64,000 bases of DNA, from positions 39,876,579 to 39,940,578 of the forward strand of contig OX246746.1 of NCBI GenBank assembly GCA_945910005.1. The letters are read 5' to 3'. The position numbers and the translations under genes are program-made. The notes under the pieces were generated by a model. The model had not been told where the DNA came from. It did no database searches and worked only from the letters and a program-made list of their open reading frames with translations. Each line of letters opens with the position of its first letter. The stretch's first letter is position 1. Of the stretch, positions 23,174 through 33,443 are shown piece after piece. Source of the stretch: Isoperla grammatica (Eukaryota; Arthropoda; Insecta; Plecoptera; Perlodidae).

Positions 23174-23678
23174 TTAAGCGAGCGAAGCGAGCGTTTCCAC
23201 GAGACTCTTATGGCAGTTCGTTCTGTTTTTTTTTTTTTGTGTACTAGACTCTTATGGCATTTCATTCTGTTTGTTTTTTGTTTTGTTTTTATGTCTGTCG
23301 ATAGCGGCCGAACGGAAAGTCCGATCAACTTGAAATTTGGACCATCCACAAGCCTCAATGTGGATTGAAGGTGTATAGTTTTGAGGCAAAATCTTTCGAA
23401 AAGTTACAAAGTTACACTCAATAACTGTTAGTGACGGTGGTGGACCGCCGCGAAAACACTAGACAGAATGACAACGAAAATTCTTAGCAACGCAAATCAC
23501 TGCATTCAACAATATCAGGAAGTATAATAGCTATGGAAATTAGAAAAAATTTAAAATGCACATTCTTGAATTGTTGTTAATTGTTGTTTTTATTAGCTTT
23601 GAGATCTTTTCGCCAGAACGTTCGTAGATATGGACGCGCTCGCTTATCAACGCGTCAAACAGAGCGTTTTCCTAGTAT
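23174..23678 (+). repeat. TTAAGCGAGCGAAGCGAGC repeat, copy 1
   Basis: It starts TTAAGCGAGCGAAGCGAGCG and ends GAGCGTTTTCCTAGTA. It shares the words GAACGGAAAGTCCGATCAAC, GATTGAAGGTGTATAG and GCGCTCGCTTATCAACGCG with the copy at 23797-24515. No coding potential was recognised. Confidence 0.75.
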
Positions 23679-23796
23679 TTTTGCAACGATGCTAATCGCG
23701 ACGATGATTATGAAGATGAAAAAGCGCCGTGAGTGCGCACAGCAGCGTTGTTGGTGTGTCTAACACCACAAACACCATATTTTATAGCTCTGATAA

Positions 23797-24515
23797 TTAA
23801 GCGAGCGAAGCGAGCGTCTCCACTTGACTCTTATGGCACTTCGTTCTGTTTTTTTTTTCTGTCGATAGCGGTCGAACGGAAAGTCCGATCAACTTGAAAT
23901 TTGAACCATTCACAAGCCTCGATGTGGATTGAAGGTGTATAGTTTTGAGGCAAAATGGTTCGAAAAGTTACAAAGTTACACCATAGTTACTGCAAAATAT
24001 TTTTCTGAAACAAAATGGCGGCAAAATGTGAGATAGCCAGATTTTTTTGCAGATTTTTCCGGTCACGAATATGTTAATGTAATGGCGATCTGATAAGTAT
24101 TGGCAAAGTTACACGAAAGTTTCTCGAAAATATTTTTCTAAAACGCAGTAACGGCAAAATGTGAGGTGGCTATCTTATAGTAAATTTTTGTCCGGTCACG
24201 AATATACTAATGTAAACGCGATCCGATACGTATTAGAGACAGAAATTACATTTCTATTGCTGTCAATAAGTGTTAGTAACGGTGGCGGACCGTGTTGAAA
24301 ACATGACCACGAAAATTCTTAGCAACGCACATTGCACTGCATACAAAAATGCCAGAAAGTATAATAGCCATTAAAATAAGAACAATTTTTGCAATGCGCA
24401 TTCTTGAATTGTTGTTAATTGTTGTTCGTATTAGCATTGAAAACTTTTCGCCAGAAAGTTCGTAGATATTGACGCGCTCGCTTATCAACGCGTCAAACAG
24501 AGCGTTTTCCTAGTA
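23797..24515 (+). repeat. TTAAGCGAGCGAAGCGAGC repeat, copy 2
   Basis: Same ends as copy 1 but about 215 bases longer. The extra part contains two diverged copies of a segment with CCGGTCACGAATAT and ACGGCAAAATGTGAG-like words (about 24000-24110 and 24125-24235). Both copies begin with TTAA, which may be a target or terminal sequence. Confidence 0.75.
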
Positions 24516-25431
24516 GTAACAATATAATAATATCAAAACGTCAGTTACATGTAGGTTGCGCCGGCTATGACGTGAGGTTAATATAAGGGATATAAATCAA
24601 GCCCATAAGTGACGTTAAATAATGTCGAACATGGAAATACTTCAAGCTCCGCATTGACCGGCTAGTTTGTTTGTACACCTGCACACATGCAATACAAATT
24701 AACAGTAATACTGGAGTGGAAACAACTGTCCAACAAATAGTGATTGCAACTGAGTAGGTAGACATTAAATACAAAATGATTTTATTGGAATCAATCACGA
24801 ATCTTATCTTTCTTCATCAATCTATATCTTAAGCTACGTATAGCGCGAGTTCTTTACGGCGTTTGCCCGATATTTTGCCGCCTGTTTAATTTAAATTTAA
24901 CTAAAATACAATTTAAAATTAACGATTTACTGTTTCTCCATATGATATGGTAAAGTGCCTATTCTAACATAGTTCAGTATTTACCCAAATTAATATGCAA
25001 TACATTGCCGTTCAGTTGAAGAATTCAGTAAGTGAGCCTCGTATTTTGGCCGTTAAGTTTGTATCGGGAACTGTAGGGGCTGGGGTTTGACATCGAAATA
25101 TACCTAGTCCAGTTATATTCCCATGCAATTGTAAGCAAGTAATTACCTAATTATTTCTTGAAAAAGTACTGTTTTCCTCAATAATAAGTAACAAGCCATT
25201 TCGGATGTAGTGATATTTTCTTGACACGATGATACGATGTACTACTAATGACTCATATACAAAAACAAAATTATAGGCTGCGAAGGCCGTTACCGGGTAG
25301 CGCCCCCCCCCCCCCCCCCCCCACCACCGCCGTCCACCATAACAATGTGCAATTGATTCCCCCCAAACCCAAATCCTGGCTACGCCCCGGATGTGTGCTT
25401 ACATGCAGGGATGGGACATTTTGTACGCCAC
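24516..25431. other. Spacer with a long poly-C run
   Basis: No gene is supported. A minus-strand frame (24798-24565) is hydrophobic but has no family signature. A run of about 20 C lies near 25303. Confidence 0.4.
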
Positions 25432-25439
25432 GTTTTAAC

Positions 25440-26471
25440 TAAGGTTGCCCATCGATGTTAAATTACAACATCGAAGTCAAAACATTGATGTCACATCGTG
25501 AAGTCGAATAATTTTCGACATCGACATAAAACCTGAAATAATCGACATCGAAAAAAAAATCCTTTTAAACAATGTAAAAAATAAGACAATCGTTTTTTGT
25601 TCATCGCAAAGTTGACTTTGGGGGGGGGGCAGGGTTGGCAAGTTTTAGCCACCCCCTGGTTTAAACCGTGGTTTTAACCGGTTTTAACTGGCCTGGTCAA
25701 AACTCATTTTAGCCGGTTTTAACCACCTTCAACAAAAAGAATACCTAACTTCTGCCTATAATCACTTGTACAGTAAGTATAAGTCATGAGGATACAGATT
25801 ATAGGATAGGACTAGGTTTTCATTTAATTTCAGATCAAAATAACATTTTTCAAGTAGAATTATAGTTGATTGGTTGTTTTTATAAACATACACAATATGT
25901 AGGCTATCTTAATTATCATATTCTTCATTGGAGAATCTTGTTGGCAGAATTCAGATGGCTTTAAATTTACATTTTAGTGTTAATTATTATTGAATTTTGG
26001 TTTAAAATAAGATGTAATTTTGTAGTAGTGTTGAAAATTGAAATACTGATTCAATTTCAACTTCTTTTACAAATTACGGGTAATAATGACTGTAATTATT
26101 ACTTTAACTAAGGTTAAGAATTAAGAAACTAAATGTGATTGTGAACTGGGTATGTCACGCTACCAAAAAAACTGATGATAGACTGCAGTGTATGTAGCAT
26201 TTCTGAGTTTTGGCCAGTATTAGCCGGCTAAAACCAGTTATAGCCGGTTAAAACCAGTTTTAGCCACCGGCCTGGACAAAACAAATAAAAGCCGGCTTTT
26301 TGCCAACCCTGGGGGGGGGGGGGGGGGGGGGGGGGAGCTCGTATGCCAAATGGCGAGCATACAATATTTTTTAATTTTGAGATTTTTTTCAAAAAAAACG
26401 ATTGGATTTCTGGAGAAAAAAAAATCGATGTCGGAAATTGGAATAGAAATCGATGTCGATGGGCAACCTTA
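25440..26471. mobile_element. hAT-like MITE (outer)
   Basis: The ends are TAAGGTTGCCCATCGATGT (25440) and the complement of TCGATGGGCAACCTTA (ending 26471). The flanks GTTTTAAC (25432-25439) and GTTTGAAC (26472-26479) form an 8-bp TSD with one change. The interior has many ACATCGA/TCGATGT words. A second element occupies 25630-26311. Confidence 0.85.
25630..26311. mobile_element. hAT-like MITE (nested) in a poly-G target
   Basis: It begins CAGGGTTGGCAA and ends TTGCCAACCCTG, 12-bp perfect inverted ends, with G runs of more than eight on both sides. A G8 duplication would fit a hAT TSD but cannot be shown in a homopolymer. The interior repeats TTTTAACCGG/CCGGTTAAAA words near both ends. Confidence 0.8.
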
Positions 26472-26479
26472 GTTTGAAC

Positions 26480-27294
26480 GTGTGTACAGTAGAGAAACAA
26501 TGGCTAATATTTTACAACGGAGCCTACTACTAGTCTACTATTAGTTTCTTCTCACCACGAATTTTAATTTTTCCCTAGGTATTTCCGAACTTTTCGGTAA
26601 TTTATTGCATCGGCAGGCAAATACAAATACTAATCTCGATGTGACTTATTTTTCAACCATTTTTTTTTTACAAAATATGTTGTATTAAATCGGGGGGGGG
26701 GTTTCGTTATGACATCATTAAGGGAGAGCACACTTTTAGTGATTAACCTTTACAAGGGGGGGGGGGGAGGGGATCTTATTTTGTATAAAATTGTATGACA
26801 TCATTGAAGAATTTGTTCTACTATCACAAAATTGATGGGCGCAACTAGAAACGCTAGAATGATACACACCTCTGGATAACTCTAGGATAGCAGCCAACTT
26901 TGGAGGATATTGCATCGAAAAGATGTAGTACAGTCCAAATGTCATCAGAATTGTCTCGTGGATGGGCTCGCAGTCCTCCATCGCGTTACCCCCCCCCCCC
27001 CCCCCACAGGAACCCCCTTTGCTTCAACATTCAGGATGGCCTCCCCAATCACGGCCAAGTGGGGATGGCTTGGCGCACGTAGCCTGGATTGTATGTCATC
27101 CATAGATGCGGTGTCCTGAGAAAAATATTATGACATTTGGAATACTAGTAGGGTTTTATGCCTCATATTTTGGGAACCATGCTAATCTACACTATGAGTG
27201 GATGGAAGATGGAAAAACGTTACATCACAGCTAGACCTGGCCACAAGCCATGGTACATTGTACCAGTGTGGCATACAATGTACGTATTGTGTAA
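26480..27294. other. Spacer with G and C homopolymers
   Basis: No gene was recognised. Runs of nine or more G or C occur near 26693, 26757 and 26990. Confidence 0.5.
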
Positions 27295-27483
27295 TTGTTC
27301 TTATCTCTGATGTATCCCCGTACAGCCAAAGTTGTTACGTGTGAAAAAATATACTTTTTTTTACATGTGGGCGAGATTAAAAAGGTGTTTCCATTCCCAT
27401 TGCTGAGCAATACATTCAATTCAATTATCTATGACCGGGGTAGCATTTCAATTATGATGATGATTCTTGTTGCTTTACGTCTA

Positions 27484-27486
<3 letters not shown>

Positions 27487-27521
<35 letters not shown>
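27487..27521 (+). repeat. (TTA)n microsatellite at LINE 5' end
   Basis: A run of TTA units directly before the first LINE-derived codons. A matching longer run (30360-30412) follows the LINE poly-A tail. In the open frame it reads as poly-Tyr and is not coding. Confidence 0.85.
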
Positions 27522-27524
<3 letters not shown>

Positions 27525-27534
27525 CCACATAAAG

Positions 27535-30048
27535 GGTAACCATAAAAACAAATTCGGGCTCTTCATGGGAGATATTAATTTAAATCTCCTCGACGTAAAT
27601 AATCCGTATGTACAGTCTTATGAAAGTGTTTTAGCATTAAATGGATACTTAAAATGTATACACGTTCCGACAAGAGAAGAATTTGTCCGAGACGAATTAA
27701 AAGTTAGCTGTATTGATCACATCTATATTCGTGGAATAATAAAAGGAAAAGTTAAAGCTGCGGTAATAACATCGAAAATTTCAGATCACTATCTTACACT
27801 CGCATCACTTGGCGTTGGAACCTTAAGTAACAGAGACGATTTGTTGACAGAAAACATAACTGTACGTTTAAATGAACATAAACTATTAAAAGAATTGGAA
27901 TATGTTAATTGGGTAAACTTGTTGCACATAAACCGCTGTGAAGAGCTTTATGATCGAATATGTAACGAATTTGACAGTTGTTACAAAAGGTCACAATATA
28001 CTTCACATGTGCGTAGTAGAAATAAAACTCCAAAATCATGGTTAACACCCGCGTTACTCCAAAATATGAAAAACAGAGACAAATTATTTAATCAGTGGAA
28101 GAGCTGTAATCCATTAAATCCAAATAAAAGATTATATAGAGACAATTACAAAAAATCTAGGAACAAGGTCAATAAAAGTATACAAGTAGCTAAGGTGAAT
28201 TATTATAGGGAAGAGATTAACAAAAGTAAAGATGATATAAAAGGAACCTGGAATATAATAAACAAAGTATCAGGACGGAAAACCAAAGATCCCGTTGATG
28301 TAGTAATAAACAAGTATTTAGGCAAAAAACATACTCACGAATATATAGCAAACCAGTTCGCTGACACTTTCGTACAGGAGGTGGAGGACGTAACGCATGA
28401 CTGCTATTTATCTTGCGGGCCAGAAGATAGTATAAAAACTAATGTGCAATCAATGTGGTTGCCTCCAGTAGAAGTAAGCACAGTAGAGACAATAATTGAT
28501 AATTTAGATATTAATAAACAACCAGGTTTCGATGCAATTAGGGTGTTGGACATTAAAAACATAAAAAGTGAGATTTCTCCAGTTATTGCGCATTTGATTA
28601 ACTTGTCAATCAAAGAGGGGAAGGTTCCACAAAAAATGAAAGTGACCATAGTAAGGCCAATTTATAAAAAGAATGACCATATGTGCTTTTCAAATTATCG
28701 TCCAATTGCAATATTATCAGTAATAGAGAAAATCTTAGAACGTTATATAGCTGACCGTCTCATAAATTATTTAACTAAATTTAAAATAATAAATAATAAG
28801 CAGTTTGGGTATCAGAAAGGAAAAAGTACTGAGGAACTCCTGCTTCAATTCACAAATTTAATAAATACAAAGCTTAATGAAAACTTACATGTTATTGCAA
28901 TGTTTGTTGATTTTACGAAAGCCTTTGACACCATAAGTCACGTAAAACTTTTGGAATCATTAGAAAAAATTGGAGTTAGAGGCAACGTTTTGAAATGGTT
29001 CAATAGTTATCTAAGCAACCGAACATTAACAGTGAAAATAGGGAAAACTTTTAGTAACATTAAAAACGTTCAATCAGGAGTTCCCCAAGGTTCTATTCTG
29101 GGACCACAGTTTTACATAATTGTCGTAAATGAAATTGGGAATATAATTAAAAAGTGTGCAGCTTTTTTCTTTGCTGACGATTCAGCAATTGTTGCAGTGC
29201 ACAGAGATCTCGCGACAGCTACAATCTATATTAATGATGATTTCCGTAACTTACAATGCTGGACACATGATAAATCTTTAGTTGTCAATTCGTCAAAAAC
29301 TAAATTCGTGCATATTTGTATGCCACTTAATAAAGATAGGAACACAGAAATAAAGATAAAGTTTCATTCAATAGATTGTATTCATAATATGGCACTAAAA
29401 TCGAAATCTGGTAATATTTGCAATTGTCAAAAACAAATTGAATCGGTGCTTGAACATAAGTACCTAGGAGTTTTAGTAGACAAGGATTTTTCTTGGAAGT
29501 CTCATATTAATATGCTATGTAAAAAACTTCGTTCTTGTGCATACCAGTTATAAAATTTAAAATCAATATTACCTTTTGGTTTGATCCGTGTCGTTTATAT
29601 TGCTCTGGTGGAGGCAACCATATCGTATGCTATTCTGTCTTGGGGAAACGCGTCAAGGTATATTTTAAATAACTTGTTAAATTTACAGAAAAGTATACTC
29701 TTATTGATTTACCCCCGCAGTACATATGACATTCAACCAGACTTTCCGTTCATCTACAGTTTCTATTCTATTTTACCTGTTGATTTACAATATAATTACC
29801 GTTTAATAATTAAGCATTTCTTTGACTCAACCTACAAACGACCCTACATACATTCGAAAATCACCCGATCAGCGACAAAGGGACATTACATTGTGCCTTT
29901 GTCACACAATAAGTACGGCGATCGTCGTCTGCAGTCTGTGGTACCACGAGTATTTAATTCACTGCCAGGAGGTCTATTATACGCAGACAAATTGTCAACT
30001 ATTAAACGGCAATGTAGATTATATTATTTGAATTATTTAGAGAATTAG
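27535..30048 (+). pseudogene. LINE ORF2 (endonuclease C-terminus and RT), one nonsense codon
   Basis: The frame shows the end of an APE-type endonuclease (FGLFMGDINLNLLD, SCIDHIYIRG, and the catalytic SDH in ISDHYLTLA). A linker follows, then RT: NYRPIAILSVIEKILERYI, QFGYQKGKSTEELL, motif A MFVDFTKAFDTI, motif B GVPQGSILGP, and motif C FFADDSAIVA. TAA at 29551-29553 stops the frame, but it continues in phase (NLKSILPFGLIRVVYIALVE) to TAG at 30046-30048, ending with the usual VVPRVFNSLPGGL tail. There is no RNase H. It looks like a CR1/Jockey-group LINE. The first half of the endonuclease is missing: the element is 5'-truncated at the TTA repeat. The leading 80 codons of the open frame (27295-27530) are not LINE. 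Confidence 0.9.
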
Positions 30049-30357
30049 TCATGGTAAATTTATATTTGTATATATAATTATGATTGAACGAACCACTTAT
30101 TGTATTTATGCTATTTCTTGTATTTCACTACTCTCTTTGTATTTCTATTTAACCATAAATTATATTTAAATTACATAAACTATATATCATAAATTATATC
30201 TTTTGTGTGTCACGACCAGTCCGCATACTGCACTTTAATTATATGACTGTCCCACTGACAAACCACTATGTGGTTTAGTGGGAATTAAAACAATTTCTCA
30301 TATTGTACGTATGTGTGAAACGATTTAATAAAAAAAAAAAAAAAAAAAAAAAAAAAA
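30049..30357 (+). other. LINE 3' UTR with hairpin and poly-A
   Basis: The UTR follows the stop and ends in a run of about 27 A (30331-30357). At about 30251-30282 a strong hairpin can be drawn: CCCACT paired with AGTGGG outside, and AAACCAC-TAT-GTGGTTT inside. A 3' structure of this kind could be the template-recognition site for the LINE RT. Confidence 0.7.
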
Positions 30358-30358
30358 C

Positions 30359-30359
<1 letters not shown>

Positions 30360-30410
<51 letters not shown>

Positions 30411-30412
30411 TT
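30360..30412 (+). repeat. (TTA)n microsatellite at LINE 3' end
   Basis: TTA units directly after the poly-A, mirroring the run before the LINE. It could be a duplicated target. Confidence 0.85.
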
Positions 30413-30445
30413 ATTGTTGCAATACTTACAAACTCGGTCAAAACC

Positions 30446-30591
30446 CTTGCCCAGGGACTGCCACCTTATCGTGGTGGGCAGGTTTGCGTGCTTTGTTGAT
30501 CCCGAGAGCTATGCCGGCGGAAGCGCATGCTTCTGGTAGGGCCACCCAAGCCGGACTGGTCGAGGAGGAGAAGTCAGACGAAGTGCAGTCC
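30446..30591 (+). ncRNA. HDV-like self-cleaving ribozyme candidate
   Basis: Helices in HDV topology: P1 30446-30453 (CTTGCCCA) with 30475-30482 (TGGGCAGG), eight pairs including one U-G. P2 30455-30460 (GGACTG) with 30586-30591 (CAGTCC). P3 CCAC-CTTATC-GTGG at 30461-30474. P4 base 30483-30486 (TTTG) with 30575-30578 (CAGA), next to P1 and P2 as required. The strand between P4 and P2 begins CGAA, matching the J4/2 of CPEB3 and HDV ribozymes; C30579 is the candidate catalytic cytosine. P4 is enlarged by a branched domain (CCGGC/GCCGG closing two hairpins). Cleavage would occur 5' of nucleotide 30446, exactly at the TSD boundary. The fold was drawn by eye and activity is not shown. Confidence 0.75.
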
Positions 30592-30827
30592 ACACCCCAA
30601 TCCCCTTTCCCCCCCACTGTCCCATTGAATATTTCTCCTCCCACTTGGCCCTGCCCTCCCTTGCTGGACTCCCGTATGACGACTCACGCGACGTACAATG
30701 GATCTGATTCGGATGTGGCTTAATTCTTCATTATCATCTTTCTCATCTTCATTATCACCCGCTCATCGTCTCGATTAGCCATCGTTGCATAAATATGAGA
30801 CGTTAAGCCCCATTAATCAATCATCAT
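30446..30827 (+). mobile_element. Ribozyme-SINE, full-length copy with 11-bp TSD
   Basis: CGGTCAAAACC is repeated exactly at 30435-30445 and 30828-30838. The 382-bp insert starts CTTGCCCAGGGACTG, passes a structured GC-rich 5' domain, a C-rich tract, the GGATCTGATTCGGATGTGGC segment and TCTCGATTAGCCATCGTTGC, and ends GAGACGTTAAGCCCC with an ATCA-type tail. No reading frame or Pol III A/B box is evident. TSD length and simple tail fit target-primed reverse transcription by a LINE. Confidence 0.9.
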
Positions 30828-30838
30828 CGGTCAAAACC

Positions 30839-31054
30839 GGCATAAACATGTTGTACGGACACAAATGTCAAGTATTTCCATGTCCACCTTATTAAAATCT
30901 ACTTAGAACTACTTAATATATCATTGTCCACATTATTTTTTCCAAACCGAACTGTGGATGCTATGTACGGTCGTGGCCGATTTGTACTCATCCCAGCATT
31001 CGCTCTTTGTACGGTGGAAACCACGAAAACCACCATCGGGATGGAGAACTTCTT
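30839..31054. other. Spacer or eroded LINE sequence
   Basis: No firm reading frame. The end may contain eroded upstream codons of the LINE copy that follows. Confidence 0.35.
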
Positions 31055-33443
31055 GAAGTCTTCTTAGGGGCAGCCTGCTTCGAATATACAGGGCATTAAT
31101 CCGTTCCAAGCTGGATTACGCTTGCTTTGTTTATGCATCTGCACGGGATAGCACCCTCAGGACTCTTGACACAGTACATCACTGTGGCATCCGTCTTGCA
31201 CTGGGTGCATTTCGTACAAGTCCTGTACTTAGCCTTTATGCCGAGGCAGGAGAGCCGTCTTTAGCAGACCGTAGACACTACTTATTGGGGACATATGCCA
31301 TAAAACTGCAAGCTTTACCTGAACACCCTAGTCATTTAGCTTTACATAACCCTCGTTTTGAGAAGAATTTTAACAATAGACCTTTGTCTACTTTACCTTG
31401 TGGTTTACGTATTAAACACTTATTTAACCTCACTGATTTTAAAACTCCCAGGACCCCTATTCCGTAACTTTTTTTCGTAGGTCCTGATATGGTTTCTGCC
31501 TGAATTTGACGTTGATCGGATAATTGCGATTTTGTAACTTTTTTGGTGCCCGTTTCCGCCTGAATCCATTTCCGTGGTCCTGATATGGTTTCAGTAGCTT
31601 TTTTACTGGTGAAACGAAATCAGCCGTAATATTAAGCATGGATAATAACTGTTGACGCGTGATATTGTACTGCAAACTGCATTCAATAATTATGTTCCAT
31701 TATAATGAGTGAAAAACACCAATAAACAACGTATTTACTTTTCATTTGAGGCAGTCTTTATTATTCGAAAATCTCAGCCGGCGCCGCGGTCTAGTGACGC
31801 CCGCCATTAGAGAAATATTACGTAAACAACTCTAGCCTAGGCCTATTGTATCATTGGGACTGCCGTATTACTAGGCCGATACATATAAATTCAGTGTTAA
31901 GACATAATTAGATATTGGCGTGGGCCTAGGCCTTACCTTGTAGGCTTGTTAGAATATAGAGAAATTGTTAGAATAGAGAATTATGGCATTCTAGGTTGCT
32001 TCTTGTGTTGTATAAGGCGCGTTCATGTAACTGTGTAGGGTTATGTTTGTTTTGATTTGAGCCGTGTTGCAGTTTGGTTGCAGTGATCACGGCCATCTAA
32101 ATCATGATATTGTCTGTTTCTGATTGGCTTAAAGCCTCGGTGGCTCGGTCGCCTTGTGATGTCCTCCCAAGGCGTACATACACATTTCAGGCGCTGTTAT
32201 AGAATCGCTATTTTGTTCATCGTTGGCGACGGCTGAAACGGGCAAATAATTTCTGACTGCATTCGTTTCGGCTGCTTTCATTTCAGGCAGAAATGGGAAA
32301 GTTACCGAATAGGGGTCCTGGGTTTATCCTATCGTTTTTAGCCGCCACGTTCCTTGGCAGGTTCCAGAACCCACAGTTCTTTTAGATTTGTGTGAATTTG
32401 ATAAGAGAACTACGTCTTCTACAGTTTTTAAAACTGTTTTAAATGCTCTATGCGCTGAACACCAACCCTCTACACTGGTGTTCACGGATGGTTCAAAAAC
32501 CGGTGATGACGTAGGTTCTGCTTTTTATTGTCTTAACACAGTGACAGGTTTTAAATTGAGTGGTATGTGTAGTGTTTTTACTGCAGAGTTGTATGCTATT
32601 AGAGAGGCTTTAAAGGCACTGGTACGTCACCCACCAGGCAAGATTTTAGTTTGCTCGGATAGTCTAAGTGCCCTTCAAGCACTTTTAAACCTATATTCTA
32701 GTCATCCCAGTAATAGAAATACAATTTTATGTATGCGAGTTAGCAAATATGGGTTTTACTATTTTATTTTGTTGGGTACCCGGTCACATGGGTATAGAAG
32801 GTAATGAAAAAGCAGACGAAGGAGCAAAATCTGCCTCTATAAAGAGGTCGATAGACAACGAGATGGTTCCTACTTCAGACGTCAAATGCACATTTCGGGA
32901 ATACATGTGTCGGCTACGACAGTCTGCCTGGAGTCGTGTAGTTAACAATAAGCTACGAAAAATAAAACCTACACTGACGTATTCTCCCACAGACATACGT
33001 CTTACCCGTCGTGAGGATGTGGTTTTGACATGGCTGCGAATAGGCCATACTTATTTTACCCAATCTTACCTTTTTTCTGAAGACAAGGTACCGCCCAGTT
33101 GTGACCAATGCAATGTGCCTATTACTGTCGAGCATCTGCTCACAGTATGCACGAAATACCAAGCCATAAAACAACAGATTGACCTGCCACTACTTTTAGA
33201 AGAAATTTTAGATAGAGATAACTCTGAGAAGCTTTTACAATTCCTAGTGCAAAGTGCACTCTTTAATAAACTGTAAACTTAAAAATACGTTCTCTGTAAT
33301 CTTTATTTGTTAGACCTAAAGTTTTGTACTGTTCTGTAGGATGATTTATAGTTATGTAATTAAGTCACATATGTCTCGTTTTGGCGCAAATAACCAAGTT
33401 GTTGACGCGCCGTTAAACATCCAAAAATTCAATTCAATTCAAT
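31055..33443 (+). pseudogene. LINE-D copy 1: RT C-terminus, RNase H and 3' UTR
   Basis: It begins with the RT thumb region (SLLRIYRALIRSKLDYACF, GIRLALGAFRTSPVLSLY) and runs to DFKTP at 31446. A DNA element (31447-32322) interrupts it. It resumes as WVYPIVF and RNase H: LVFTDGSKTGDD, VFTAELYAIREAL, KILVCSDSLSALQAL, and after a frameshift near 32745, ILFCWVPGHMGIEGNEKADE. Next is a Cys/His segment (CDQCNVPITVEHLLTVC) and a stop at 33274-33276. The RNase H catalytic D-E-D-D residues are visible. The 3' UTR ends AATTCAATTCAATTC near 33443. RNase H after RT places it with I/Nimb/R1-like LINEs. The homologous copy is at 35403-37115. Confidence 0.87.
31447..32322. mobile_element. Inverted-repeat DNA element inside LINE-D copy 1
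   Basis: The ends are CCCAGGACCCCTATTC (31447) and its perfect complement ending 32322; the match extends with one change into GTAACTTT. The 876-bp interior repeats GGTCCTGATATGGTTTC and GTTTCNGCCTGAAT-like words and has no coding sequence. Removing it restores LINE codons (KTP-WVYPIVF). No TSD was resolved. Confidence 0.75.

Noticed and set aside
24565..24798. Membrane-protein (GPCR-like) fragment
   Set aside because: One or two hydrophobic segments without conserved receptor residues or neighbouring exons.
27295..27534. N-terminus of the LINE protein in the first 80 codons
   Set aside because: It has no endonuclease motif and includes the TTA microsatellite; LINE similarity begins after it.
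29551..29553. Alternative genetic code or systematic stop readthrough
   Set aside because: Single in-frame stops in otherwise open element genes here include TAA (1867, 29551, about 63350), TAG (10274, 47167, 54195) and TGA (17425). All three codons occur, which fits random decay rather than reassignment.
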